Assembly (NCBI RefSeq): GCF_001601825.1
Contig: NZ_LUJK01000014.1
Coordinates: forward strand, 1-62,306
From: Limnobacter sp. CACIAM 66H1
Lineage (GTDB): Bacteria > Pseudomonadota > Gammaproteobacteria > Burkholderiales > Burkholderiaceae_B
Direction of reading: 5' to 3'
DNA: 62,306 bases
The notes beneath the pieces are model-generated. The model was not told the DNA's origin. It worked only from the letters and a program-made list of their open reading frames with translations, and did no database searches. The translations under genes and the position numbers were made by a program. Every line of letters begins with the position of its first letter. The first letter of the stretch is position 1. Positions 15,862-25,191 of the stretch are shown here, in pieces.

Positions 15862-17463
15862 TCAGCGCTGAGTCGATTTCTCAGGATAATTCATCCGGAT
15901 GTCCTCACTGAAGTACAGTTGACCGTCGCGTGTCGAGAACCTTCTCGCACTGGCAAAGTGGAAGCTCATCCGTTCAGCCCACTGAGAATCATCAAGTAAG
16001 CGAAGATCGGCATCGTCATATCCTTGCTCGCCTGGTTTTTTCAAGAAGCGGTCAAACCAGGCTAATGTGTAATGGGTAATCATGGGCTTGGCCCAGCCAC
16101 CTTCGCAGGCATTGTTTTCAATCTTGGGGCACCAGGATGTCGCTGGCAAGGCAGGGCCCGGTGAATAATCCAGGTGAGTACTTCCGGCAATCGTGATGTT
16201 GTAAACCGGCACATTGGCAGCTGCCCATTCCTTGAAACCAGACAGGTGCTCATCGCGAGCTGTATCACGTAAGAACGGCACAGGTGTAAAGCCGTATTCC
16301 GAAGTGAAGCCCAGTGCGGGTACGCGCGGGCTGATTGCCGGTGCATTCTGGGGAAGCAGTAGGTTGTCGGCGACTGGGTTTGAAGTGGCTGCCTCCGATG
16401 CGAGCAGGCTGGTTAAAGTCGCCGATGCAGGCGAATTGCGCGAGCCAAGCGCATCCCAAGCCACGATCGCTTTCAGCGGGTTTTCAGGGCTGAGCAAACC
16501 AGGCCAGGGCTGGCTGTCAGCTGCACCGAAGCTTTGAGCCCAGCTTACGCCGGCTGCGCCATAAGAATGGCCCGCCGCCCCGATGCGTGTTTCATCGAGT
16601 TGTTGGTGAAACGGATTAAAGGCAAGGGTTTTAGTGGGGTAGGTGCCTTTGCAACTGGTTTCGTGGGGGTATGGTTTTGTGGGGGAAGACATTAAAAAAT
16701 CAATGTCATTGACCAAGCCTTCATAAAACACCGTGCCGTTGAAGTTGCCGCCCTGTTCGCCGGTTGGGGTCGAGAAATCAGACTTTCCTTGACCACGCGG
16801 GTCGTTGGTTAAAACCATATACCCTGCGCGAACCAGCTCCTGTGCAGCCCACCAGTACAGTGCTTCATTCGCTTGAACCGAACCGTTTTTGATAATAATC
16901 GCTGGCAGTTTTCTGTTCCCGGTTTTTCTGGGTTTCCACACTTGTCCGCTGATTCGTGCACAGCCTTGGTCGTAATACACCACAGGCAGTACCTCAGCTT
17001 CCTGGGTGTAGAACACGTCGCCGTCGGGGCCATTCACACCTGGGTATCGAAACGGGTCGCCCACACAGGGGCCTGCTCCGCTTGCACACAGCGGTGTAAG
17101 CCCAGTATTGCCAAAGGCGGGAGGAAGATTCCAGCTAGGGTCCCGTGCACTGCGTTGCAAAGTGGCCTGAATGTTGGCCGCGGTTTGTTGAAGTTGCCGG
17201 GTAACAAATCCGGGCATGAGTTGCTCTATATTTGCTTCCAGCGTTTTTGCTGCATTCGATAATTCGCATTGCAGTAATTCAGCCGAAGGGTAACTGGCTT
17301 GGTCGCAGCGCAAGTCCAATTCAAGATTAGCGTTGTTGGCGGTGATCTGGCTGGAGGTTGCCGTGCTTTGTGATGCGGTCGTGTCAGTGTTGTCTGATCC
17401 GCATGCGCTCAGTAAAAGGGCATTAATGATTAATGCCAGTGACGTGGTGATTTGGATTTTCAA
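15862..17463 (-). CDS. Lipoprotein alpha/beta hydrolase
   Basis: 533 residues if translation starts at the TTG at 17463, which puts a lipoprotein signal immediately at the N-terminus (KIQITTSLALIINALLLSAC, lipobox LSAC). An upstream TTG at 17526 would add an uncharged leader. The hydrolase core has TNDPRGQGKSDF and the nucleophile elbow AAGHSYGAAG (G-H-S-Y-G); the likely catalytic His is in AGSTHLDYSPG. It should be anchored in the envelope facing the periplasm or outside. The LysR gene lies 69 bases upstream on the same strand. An esterase or peptidase role is possible; substrate unknown. Confidence 0.75.
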   Translation of the reverse strand: MKIQITTSLALIINALLLSACGSDNTDTTASQSTATSSQITANNANLELDLRCDQASYPSAELLQCELSNAAKTLEANIEQLMPGFVTRQLQQTAANIQATLQRSARDPSWNLPPAFGNTGLTPLCASGAGPCVGDPFRYPGVNGPDGDVFYTQEAEVLPVVYYDQGCARISGQVWKPRKTGNRKLPAIIIKNGSVQANEALYWWAAQELVRAGYMVLTNDPRGQGKSDFSTPTGEQGGNFNGTVFYEGLVNDIDFLMSSPTKPYPHETSCKGTYPTKTLAFNPFHQQLDETRIGAAGHSYGAAGVSWAQSFGAADSQPWPGLLSPENPLKAIVAWDALGSRNSPASATLTSLLASEAATSNPVADNLLLPQNAPAISPRVPALGFTSEYGFTPVPFLRDTARDEHLSGFKEWAAANVPVYNITIAGSTHLDYSPGPALPATSWCPKIENNACEGGWAKPMITHYTLAWFDRFLKKPGEQGYDDADLRLLDDSQWAERMSFHFASARRFSTRDGQLYFSEDIRMNYPEKSTQR

Positions 17464-17532
17464 TCGTGTCTCTGAATGGGAATTATTTGATCTGCTACCC
17501 TTATAAGCCGGAAACAGATTCGACAATGCGTA

Positions 17533-18438
17533 CTAATCAAATGACTGTTTGGCGGTTTGCCTGAACTGCTCAATCGCAAAATCGGCCACGGGCGACAAAG
17601 CCCGGTTACTCAAGTTCACAATTGAAATGTTCGAGAACAGTCTCGGAAAATCAGTGGTGTTGAGTTGTACCAACTGCTTTTGGCGTAGCCAGGGTTTTGC
17701 AGCGATGTCTGTGGATGCAACCACAGTGTCGGTATTCAGGGCCAGTTGGTGCAGCAGATGGACATCGTCGCACTCCAGCGCCAGTTGGGGCAGGTTACGC
17801 TTGCTTTGTTGCAATAATTGCCCCAAGCCTGCTTTGAGTGGATCGGGCAGTTTCACGGAGGCAATGCCATAGGTCCAGGCGTCTTCGAAGGTGTGGGCTT
17901 TGTGGGCCAAAGGGTGATCGTATCGCGCATAGAGGTGACCGTACTGGCGCATCAATGGCTCAATGTGCAGAAAGGGTACGGTCACCATGTCGCCGGTGTC
18001 GGCGACAAAAAACTCAATTTCCTCTCGTGTCAGCATCGTCAGTAATTCGGCGGGGCTTGCTATTTCAGTTTGTAACGCCACCTTCGGATACTGAACACGA
18101 ATTTTCTCGATGACACTTCGAGCCAGTGTGGCGCTGGGAAAAGGCCCTACACCGAATGACAATTCACCCACCTCGCCGCGTTGGTACAAGAGAATGTCAC
18201 GCTGAACTGCGCGAGCCTCCAAGATCAACTGGCGGGCGCGATCAATCAGAAATTGCCCAGCCGGGGTGGGGCGTATGTCGCCGCCTTTGCGTTCAAACAG
18301 GACCAGGCCTGTTTGTTTCTCCAGCGCTTGAATACTTCGGCTGAATGCCGGTTGGCTTAGATGGACTTTGTCGGCGGCCTTTGCAAAATGCCTTGCCTCG
18401 TCCAGCGCCAGCAGGTGTTCCAGTTGATTCAGATTCAT
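17533..18438 (-). CDS. LysR-family transcriptional regulator
   Basis: 301 residues. The N-terminal winged helix has the typical order MNLNQLEHLLALDEARHFAK, LSQPAFSRSIQALEKQTG and LFERKGGDIRPTPAG, followed by a periplasmic-binding-protein-like effector domain. It is divergent from the fatty acid hydroxylase gene; the 104-base gap carries two copies of ATTACAGG (18510-18517 and 18528-18535). It may control that gene and/or the hydrolase downstream. The ligand is unknown. Confidence 0.9.
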   Translation of the reverse strand: MNLNQLEHLLALDEARHFAKAADKVHLSQPAFSRSIQALEKQTGLVLFERKGGDIRPTPAGQFLIDRARQLILEARAVQRDILLYQRGEVGELSFGVGPFPSATLARSVIEKIRVQYPKVALQTEIASPAELLTMLTREEIEFFVADTGDMVTVPFLHIEPLMRQYGHLYARYDHPLAHKAHTFEDAWTYGIASVKLPDPLKAGLGQLLQQSKRNLPQLALECDDVHLLHQLALNTDTVVASTDIAAKPWLRQKQLVQLNTTDFPRLFSNISIVNLSNRALSPVADFAIEQFRQTAKQSFD

Positions 18439-18542
18439 GGCAATTGATGCACCCAGTGCATTGAAAGTAGACTAATTATGCATTGGACGAATAGGTGTCA
18501 CAAGGGTAAATTACAGGCGTACCGTTCATTACAGGGGTCCCA

Positions 18543-19421
18543 ATGGATGCCGCACAATTTCAAAATGTCCTGATTGGCGTGGCCATTGCTGGTTTCGCAT
18601 TGATGGAATTTGCGAGTCGTCGTTATCAGGCCACTGTGCATGCCACTGCAAATGACACCAAGCTTGACCTGTTGGTGTTTGTCAGTGTGGTGGCTATTTC
18701 CCAGCCACTTGCCATTTTGGCGACACAGAATGCAGGCCAAACCTGGTTTTCAGAATTTCAAGGTGCGTTGGCAGACTGGCCTTGGTGGGCTATGTTTGCC
18801 CTGCTGTTGTTGGGTGATGATTTGACCCAATACCTGTGGCATCGGGCGTCGCATTCGCCCTTTTTGTGGCCGTTGCACCGCGCGCACCATTCTGCGCAAT
18901 ACATGAGCGTGCGCATGACCTTTCGCAACAATTTCTTTTACTACCTGATGATGCCTGGCTTGTGGATATCAGGTGCCCTGCTGTTTTTGGGCATAGGGGT
19001 TTGGGTGTATGGGTTTTACCTGACCGCGAAGCTGACGATAATTCTGGGGGCGCACTGTGCCTGGCGCTGGGACGAGCCGCTTTACAAAATCAAGGCTTTG
19101 CACCCTGTGATGTGGGTTGTGGAGCGCACCATTTCGACGCCCGCAACCCACTGGGCACATCATGCCTTGACCAACAAAGACGGCATCGGCAACTACACAG
19201 GCAACTTTGGCAACATGCTGTTTTTGTGGGATGTAATTTTCGGCACAGCGCACATTACGCGCAAATACCCCGAGCACATTGGCCTGATGGACGATCGCAT
19301 TCACGGCCAGGAACATTGGGTGCATCAAATGTTCTATCCGGTGGTTCATTCAAAACGCGCGGACTCTGCTTTGCGAATTGGCGGCACCATTTACGATGAA
19401 ACTAAGCATTCAGGAAGCTGA
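18543..19421 (+). CDS. Sterol desaturase / fatty acid hydroxylase superfamily protein
   Basis: 292 residues with four or five hydrophobic segments. The diiron histidine boxes are visible: LWHRASHSP and LHRAHHSAQ near residues 99-118, and THWAHHALTN near 200. These define the integral-membrane hydroxylase superfamily that uses O2 to hydroxylate or desaturate lipids. It is divergent from the LysR gene and overlaps the convergent TetR gene by 20 bases. The substrate cannot be told from sequence. Confidence 0.85.
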   Translation: MDAAQFQNVLIGVAIAGFALMEFASRRYQATVHATANDTKLDLLVFVSVVAISQPLAILATQNAGQTWFSEFQGALADWPWWAMFALLLLGDDLTQYLWHRASHSPFLWPLHRAHHSAQYMSVRMTFRNNFFYYLMMPGLWISGALLFLGIGVWVYGFYLTAKLTIILGAHCAWRWDEPLYKIKALHPVMWVVERTISTPATHWAHHALTNKDGIGNYTGNFGNMLFLWDVIFGTAHITRKYPEHIGLMDDRIHGQEHWVHQMFYPVVHSKRADSALRIGGTIYDETKHSGS

Positions 19422-19992
19422 CCACCATTTCCACCAACTCCAGTTCCAGTTCCTCGTCGGTGATGAAAGGGCTGGGTTCGCTGATGGCGCGGATCATGGT
19501 GAACACAATGGCATTCGCGATAACGAAACTTCGAATCTGAAGCCGTTCCGGGTTGCTGGCCAGTGGGTTTTTCAGCAGGTACATGCGCATGAAATCCAAC
19601 AGCGTGTCTTGCAGCAGACGCACCACGTTTTGGGTCGGCAGGCGGTACCAGTTGCGAACCAGTTCAACAGCCAAACCGTCGTCAGCGCGCAAAAAACCCA
19701 TGCCGAAGTGAACTGACTTCTCAACCATGTCCCGCAGGTCGGTGGTTTTCTCCAGCACCAGTTTGTTCAAGCCCGCGCGAAGATTCAGTGTGACCATATC
19801 GAGCATAGCCTCGATAAGGTCTTCTCGCGAATCAAAATATTGATATAGCGAGCCCACGCTGACACCGGCCAGCTCGGCCACGTGGTGCGTGGTGAACTTG
19901 TCCATGCCATTGATTCGGATCGATTGTGCGGTGGCATCCACCAAACGCGCCACCAGTTCCTTGGAGCGTTGCTGCTGGGGAATTTTTCGCAT
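19402..19992 (-). CDS. TetR-family transcriptional regulator
   Basis: 196 residues. The DNA-binding domain reads KFTTHHVAELAGVSVGSLYQ then YFDSREDLIEAML near residues 33-60. The C-terminal domain is a helical ligand-binding bundle. It lies 6 bases after the SDR gene and is probably co-transcribed with the SDR and MpaB-like genes, which it may control. Confidence 0.88.
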   Translation of the reverse strand: MRKIPQQQRSKELVARLVDATAQSIRINGMDKFTTHHVAELAGVSVGSLYQYFDSREDLIEAMLDMVTLNLRAGLNKLVLEKTTDLRDMVEKSVHFGMGFLRADDGLAVELVRNWYRLPTQNVVRLLQDTLLDFMRMYLLKNPLASNPERLQIRSFVIANAIVFTMIRAISEPSPFITDEELELELVEMVVSFLNA

Positions 19993-19998
19993 GGTCTG

Positions 19999-20829
19999 TC
20001 AGAACTTGCCGATGTAGAAGTCCCTTTGAATTTCATTCACGCGTGCGGGGTTGTTGGCGTAGTTCGTGAAGTCGGAAATGCCGGTTTCACGCAGCACTTC
20101 CTCGTCCAGCCAGCTTGTTTTGGCAGCGAATCGATCACGCTGTGTAATTAACTCAAAGGCTGCGTCGGCCATCACTTCAGGTTTGCGCGACACGTTCAAG
20201 CCTTCTTCGCCGCTGAACATGCCCACAGCGGCAGTGGCGATCAAGGTGGCAGGCCACAGGGTTTTGACTGCGATCCCTTTGGCTTTCACTTCTTGCTGAA
20301 ACCCCATGCTAAGCAGTGTCATGGCGTACTTGGTGGTGGTGTAGGGAATGAACGCACCCAGCCAGCCCTCGTCCAGGTTGAGTGGTGGGCACAAATTCAG
20401 CACGCTGCCCTGGCTTGCCTGCAGGTAGGGCAGGCATTCTCGCATGGTGATCAAAGGGGCCCGGGTGTTGAGTGCGTGCATCAGGTCGAATTTTTTGGTT
20501 TCAGTGACACCCAGGGGCGTGATTCCCAAAAAGCCGGCATTGTTCACCAGCAAATCAATGCCGCCGAAGTGTTGTGCTGTGGCCTGTATGGCGCGTTTGA
20601 TTTGCTCTTCGTCGCGCACATCGGTTGCGATGGGCAGGGCTTTGCCACCGGCTTCAATGACCTCTTGGGCCACCGAATGAATGGTGCCCGGCAATTTGGG
20701 ATTGGGCGTGTCAGATTTTGCGGCAATGGTGATGTTGGCGCCTTCGCGGGCCAGTCGCAAAATGATTTCCCGACCAATGCCACGGCTGCCGCCGGTGATG
20801 AACACAGTTTTATTCGACCAGCTTCCCAT
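19999..20829 (-). CDS. Short-chain dehydrogenase/reductase
   Basis: 276 residues from the ATG at 20829. The cofactor motif is TGGSRGIG near residue 13, followed by LVNNAGFLG near 100 and the active-site Y-x-x-x-K in PYTTTKYAM near 170. It is a classical Rossmann-fold SDR, with downstream features resembling the hydroxysteroid-dehydrogenase-like 2 type (GALIPYTTTKYAMTLLSMG style core). It sits between the TetR gene and the MpaB-like gene. Probable role: oxidation or reduction of a lipid or other hydrophobic alcohol/ketone. Confidence 0.88.
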   Translation of the reverse strand: MGSWSNKTVFITGGSRGIGREIILRLAREGANITIAAKSDTPNPKLPGTIHSVAQEVIEAGGKALPIATDVRDEEQIKRAIQATAQHFGGIDLLVNNAGFLGITPLGVTETKKFDLMHALNTRAPLITMRECLPYLQASQGSVLNLCPPLNLDEGWLGAFIPYTTTKYAMTLLSMGFQQEVKAKGIAVKTLWPATLIATAAVGMFSGEEGLNVSRKPEVMADAAFELITQRDRFAAKTSWLDEEVLRETGISDFTNYANNPARVNEIQRDFYIGKF

Positions 20830-20890
20830 AATGCCCCGCAAATTGAATATTCAAACGAGCGTTCAGTTTAATACGACTTTTTGTTCGTAT

Positions 20891-22120
20891 TCAACTCGCA
20901 TTGACAGAACCTGGGGGCACGGCCTGTTCGGTTTGTCGCTGTTGAAGTTCGGCCACCGCAATTTCCTGGGCTCGTCGGCCGTGTTGTGCAAAACGGCTTG
21001 AATAGCCCGGCATACAACGCCCGAGTGCATGTATTGCAGCGCGAACCGGGAGGGCCATCAGCGCGATAAGGGGCCCCAAAGGTGCACGAAGCCCCAGTTT
21101 GTAAAACATGCGTGGTCCCAACAGGTACCAGGATGAACTGAGGTGTTGATGATAGGCGAGCTGCCGTCGCAGTACTTGTAGATGTGTATAGTTGCGGCTG
21201 AGCGGTTCACGGGCTAGTGCACCGGCCAGTCGATGGGAGGACTCGTCGGGTGGGGAGTGCGTGAATAAAAACTGACGCAGGCGAACCAGTGCTTGTGCCT
21301 CGGTGTCCACAAGCCATTGTTCTTTCACACCCATTTGCCAGCCAATCAGTTTCCACAGTTGCATCACGGCCCTGGAATTGCGCGGTGTGACCACAATACC
21401 CATTTTACGAAGGCCCAGCAGCATGACTGCACTAAAGCCCAGATAGGTAGCTGCCATGTCCACCTGATTGATGGGCAGGCCCCATTGCCTGGAATCCCAA
21501 TGGGGGCTGTTGATCAACTGGTGTCGAACCAGGGCGTGCATCCATCGCACGCGCAGTGTGGCCAAGGCGCCATCGCCACCCGCGATATTGGCTCGTGGAT
21601 TGATCACTTTCAGCCACCATTGCGCTGTGCTGGCCAGTCGGGGTGCTGCGCCTTTTTCAAGTTCGCCCGTCAGTATCAATGTCTTGTTGAAGGCCACCAT
21701 CAGGTATCCGCCCATCAGGGCCATGTCGCGCAATACATCGGTGGCAGCCCGGCCGGTGCTGTGAATGAAGTGCACACCTTCCTCTATCAGTTTCCAATCA
21801 ACCCAGTCGGGATTGATGCATGTGGATTGAATCAATTGATGAAGCGCGCCACTGCCGCGAAATGCCAGTGGATTTTCTGAGCTCAGGGCTTGATGAAATT
21901 CTCGCCAATCCGCTTTGTGGGTGGATCCATCCAGACGCGCCTTGATGTATTCATCCATGACCGGGTCGCCTTCAAAAAGGCCGTGATGCAATGTCGCGTA
22001 TTCCTCTGGCGTTGGGGCGAATGGTCGACCCAGCAGTTTTCGGATCAGCCAGGGCGTCTTTGTTTGCGTAAGCTGAAAAGCTCGAAGGCGTGCAGGTTGC
22101 GGATAGTCAATGGTTGTCAT
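20891..22120 (-). CDS. Oxygenase MpaB-family (DUF2236) protein
   Basis: 409 residues. Features of the DUF2236 / MpaB / latex-clearing-protein-like family are visible: GSGALHQLIQ, DMALMGGYLMVAF, and an RVRWMHALVRHQL helix with candidate haem-contacting residues. The family includes b-type haem oxygenases. It is upstream of the SDR gene on the same strand with a 61-base gap. The neighbourhood (SDR, TetR, membrane hydroxylase) suggests breakdown or modification of a hydrophobic compound. Confidence 0.8.
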   Translation of the reverse strand: MTTIDYPQPARLRAFQLTQTKTPWLIRKLLGRPFAPTPEEYATLHHGLFEGDPVMDEYIKARLDGSTHKADWREFHQALSSENPLAFRGSGALHQLIQSTCINPDWVDWKLIEEGVHFIHSTGRAATDVLRDMALMGGYLMVAFNKTLILTGELEKGAAPRLASTAQWWLKVINPRANIAGGDGALATLRVRWMHALVRHQLINSPHWDSRQWGLPINQVDMAATYLGFSAVMLLGLRKMGIVVTPRNSRAVMQLWKLIGWQMGVKEQWLVDTEAQALVRLRQFLFTHSPPDESSHRLAGALAREPLSRNYTHLQVLRRQLAYHQHLSSSWYLLGPRMFYKLGLRAPLGPLIALMALPVRAAIHALGRCMPGYSSRFAQHGRRAQEIAVAELQQRQTEQAVPPGSVNAS

Positions 22121-22175
22121 GGGGCATCAACATGCAGTGTGAATGCCCCAGACTAAAGCGAGTCTTTATTCGCAT

Positions 22176-24257
22176 TCAAGTCGCGTTTTGAAACCAGCGT
22201 TTGTCCATGGCGATCAGGTCGAACTCGTAGCGATAAAACACATAATCCTGAGCCAAGAGATCTTGTTCCAGGGCCTGCAGTTCTTCGGCGTTCAGGTTCA
22301 CGACTTCGAGGTTGATGATGGTGGGGCGGAATTTCGAGAAATCCAGTTGCTTGAACACGGTGTAATCGTAGCCTTCGGTGTCGATCTGAAACACATCGAT
22401 ATTGGGCAGGGCGTTGCGCTCAATCAGGGCCATTAAGGGCATGCACTGCACCTCTTCAACGGTCACATGCTGTTGATAATCCTTCAGCTTGATATCGCTG
22501 AACGTGGACATCCCCTTAAGCCAGTCTGGCAGCTTGTGCTTCAAAATGACTTCTGGCGAAATCCGGTACAGCTTTTTGATTTCAACCTGTTCGGTGATGG
22601 CGACGTTTTCAAAGGCAAGCCCTGCGCAGCCCTTGTAATTGTTGCGGGTGCGTTCCAGCATGTCGGGCAGGGGTTCAACCAACACACCATGCCAGGCAAA
22701 GTTGCGAACGAATGGGTGAATCGGGTCGTAGCTGACACCATCCATGGCCCCGACTTGCAAAAACCGCACTGGTTTTTTCTGTTGGCTGATGGCCAGAAAT
22801 GCATCGCTGGGTGTGGAATAAGGAAGTTGACCGTGGCGTTGTTGCAGCTCGCGTTTGTAATCCGCGTAGGCCCCAGCAGCATGCTTCTGGTTGGTGACCA
22901 CCCAGGTCAATGCGTGCTCGCCGTGATTCACATCCATTAACTGATCGGGTGCAGTGCTTGCAAAGCGGATTCCCCATTGATGTTTGAGCGATTCGTGATG
23001 GCAGGCTGACAGGGCAATCTGATCGAGAAACCAGAGTGATTTTCCTTTTTGCAAATTGTCTTCAATGAATGCCACCACTTGGGCAATGTAACGCTGCGCG
23101 GCCGGTGTGTTGTTCAAGTACACCATGCCAGCGGCCACGTGCTCCCAGAACGGTGCAGCTTTGGGCTGGCACACAATCACGTCATGGTTGCTGGCCAATT
23201 TACCCATGGTTTCTTTCCAGGGTTTGCGCCACAGGGCATCGGCGTCCAGCAAGATGACTGGCGCATTGAAGTGCGAAAGCAAAGCCTGGCTGGCTGCAAA
23301 CCGCCGAGTTGCAAATTCAACCACCTTGGTCGGTGATTTCAGATCGATTGTTTCCTGCGCTGCAGTAATTTCAAGTTGCGGATACTTGGCAGCCAGATCG
23401 AGTACATATTGAACAACGCTGGCATTGGGTGTGTACAAGTGAAAATGAACCAGCAAATCAGCGTGGTTGTGTTCAAGCACCGAGTACACCAAAGCCAGTG
23501 CATGTTCATAAAAATATTTGTCGTCACAGGCGATCAGCAGCGTGGGTTTGCTGCGGTGGTTTTCTGTGGGTTTGAGCAACCAGTGGTAGGGAAATTCGGG
23601 TTTGTTTGAATTGGCAGCTTGCGCCAGGCTTGCGAAATCGACAGGCTCATCGGGTAGTGCACCCAGCTTGTACATGCAGGCCATACTCATCAGCTTGATC
23701 AATGAGTTGCTTTGATGGGCACCGGAATCGACCAGCTTTAGAAGGTAGGGCAGCGCTTCTTCGTAACGCTCCTCCATCGTGTAAACCATGGCCACAATTT
23801 GTTGAAGGTGCGGTGAAGTGTCGACTACTTTTTCATTTTTACGAACCAAGGCCATGGCTTCGTCAATTTCACCAATGCGATAAAGCACCTGAATGGCGTT
23901 GATCAGGTATTTCACACTGGGGACTTTTTGCAGCACACGCACAAGCCCGTCGCGAATCCCTTTTTTGTACGCCGCGGGCATTGGGGTTTGAATGCCATTG
24001 CGGTGCTTGTCCATCGACAAATGCGATTGCGCAATCAGCATGATCATTTGCCGCAGTGCCTGGTCCTTGATTGCGGGCAGGCCTGACTGCACACCGTGCA
24101 GCACCTCGGCGCAATGAACCGGATCGCAGGCGTTGGTATCGATGAGCGAAATCAGTGTGTCTTTGGGTATTTTCCCGAATTCATCAAAGAAGTAGGTTTT
24201 CACCAGTACGTCGCGATAATACTGGTGCATGTCCTGAGTGCGTTTGAATTCCGTCAC
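22176..24257 (-). CDS. TPR - glycosyltransferase-like - FkbM methyltransferase fusion
   Basis: 693 residues in three parts. Residues about 1-220 are helical repeats of TPR type. Residues about 235-490 resemble a GT8-like glycosyltransferase: TLLIACDDKYFYEHALALVY at the start, VILLDADALWRKPW with a DxD motif, and a later FLDQIAL. Residues about 495-690 are an FkbM-type SAM methyltransferase: RFLQVGAMDGVSYDP, GVLVEPLPDM and IDVFQIDTEGYDY. No signal peptide. It stands alone. Such fusions likely modify a surface glycan or glycolipid; the exact substrate is unknown. Confidence 0.75.
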   Translation of the reverse strand: MTEFKRTQDMHQYYRDVLVKTYFFDEFGKIPKDTLISLIDTNACDPVHCAEVLHGVQSGLPAIKDQALRQMIMLIAQSHLSMDKHRNGIQTPMPAAYKKGIRDGLVRVLQKVPSVKYLINAIQVLYRIGEIDEAMALVRKNEKVVDTSPHLQQIVAMVYTMEERYEEALPYLLKLVDSGAHQSNSLIKLMSMACMYKLGALPDEPVDFASLAQAANSNKPEFPYHWLLKPTENHRSKPTLLIACDDKYFYEHALALVYSVLEHNHADLLVHFHLYTPNASVVQYVLDLAAKYPQLEITAAQETIDLKSPTKVVEFATRRFAASQALLSHFNAPVILLDADALWRKPWKETMGKLASNHDVIVCQPKAAPFWEHVAAGMVYLNNTPAAQRYIAQVVAFIEDNLQKGKSLWFLDQIALSACHHESLKHQWGIRFASTAPDQLMDVNHGEHALTWVVTNQKHAAGAYADYKRELQQRHGQLPYSTPSDAFLAISQQKKPVRFLQVGAMDGVSYDPIHPFVRNFAWHGVLVEPLPDMLERTRNNYKGCAGLAFENVAITEQVEIKKLYRISPEVILKHKLPDWLKGMSTFSDIKLKDYQQHVTVEEVQCMPLMALIERNALPNIDVFQIDTEGYDYTVFKQLDFSKFRPTIINLEVVNLNAEELQALEQDLLAQDYVFYRYEFDLIAMDKRWFQNAT

Positions 24258-24361
24258 GTGCTGGGCTCCTGGCCTGTAACTTGGGTTTTGTTAACCGCAA
24301 GAATAAGCTGAGCCTAGCCTCAGTCAAAACCGGAGGAAAGGGGGAATGCTGGTTCAGTGCA

Positions 24362-24601
24362 TTAGTTCAGCAGTTGGGCCGTAATGCGGCGTGCAATCGG
24401 CGCCAGCAAATAGATGGCGGGCACCGCAGCCAGGTAACCGATCAGGTATGTTTTTCCCCACGTGGCCAGAAAATTGCCTTCAAAGCCGAAATTGCTGGCG
24501 GTGGTGACGAAGGTGACAATGCCTACCATGAGAAATCCCATGATGAGTGCAAAGACAAGCTGGAACAATTTTCCGGGTTGGGCTTGGGGTAAGGCGTTCA
24601 T
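24362..24601 (-). CDS. DUF2798 small membrane protein
   Basis: 79 residues with two transmembrane helices (LVFALIMGFLMVGIVTFVTT and LIGYLAAVPAIYLLAPIARR). This length and layout match the DUF2798 family of inner-membrane proteins, whose function is unknown. It stands alone between the FkbM-fusion gene and a divergent gene. Confidence 0.75.
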   Translation of the reverse strand: MNALPQAQPGKLFQLVFALIMGFLMVGIVTFVTTASNFGFEGNFLATWGKTYLIGYLAAVPAIYLLAPIARRITAQLLN

Positions 24602-24720
24602 GTTGTATTGTGGTGGTGCTCGAATTTGGGCATTTTAGCGACAATTGCTGGTGGTCACCCTCAGGGTAAACACCCTCACTTTTGCGGACGGATTGTTCTT
24701 TTTGAAAAGGGGTTGTCTTC

Positions 24721-25191
24721 ATGGAATTTCGGGTGGCTCCGGAAAATCGAACTGCGGCGGTGTTTAACGTCGGGCGGCATGTGTTGGTGGATGCCTCAGG
24801 TGCGGGGCAGGGGCACTACTGCATGGCGGCGGTGTGCATGGAGAATGGCGAGGTCATTGAATTGCACAGCAGACCTTGTGAGGCCTTCAGTTCGGTGTTG
24901 GCCGAGCAAGAGAGCATTCAATGGGCCGTAAGTCTTTGGCCCAATGCCATGGTGTGGAACGATTGCGTACCCGCGATTGAAGCATTGTTAAGCCAGCAAC
25001 CCGCCTTGGCGGGTAGATTGTTTTGGCCCACACCCCGCATGCGAAAGCCCTTTCACGACATGGTGCATAGCCTGTCAGTCCGGGCTCGGAGTGTGGCCAC
25101 TCCAGCCCAATGGAATTACGCTTTCACAACGCCTGGGTCGGCTCGCTCAATGATCGATTTCACATTCAGGCCTTTGGGCAGGGCGCCATAG
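24721..25191 (+). CDS. Possible RNase H-like fold protein
   Basis: 156 residues, soluble. HVLVDASGAGQGHYCMAAVC (residues 20-39), AEQESIQWAVSLWP (near 61-74) and VWNDCVPAIEALL (near 80-92) put acidic residues D23, E64 and D83 in the order expected of an RNase H fold (strand Asp, helix Glu, strand Asp). It is not the housekeeping RNase HI, which is at 47640. The 3' end overlaps the convergent AidB-like gene by 76 bases. The fold call is by eye; the function is unknown. Confidence 0.45.
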   Translation: MEFRVAPENRTAAVFNVGRHVLVDASGAGQGHYCMAAVCMENGEVIELHSRPCEAFSSVLAEQESIQWAVSLWPNAMVWNDCVPAIEALLSQQPALAGRLFWPTPRMRKPFHDMVHSLSVRARSVATPAQWNYAFTTPGSARSMIDFTFRPLGRAP

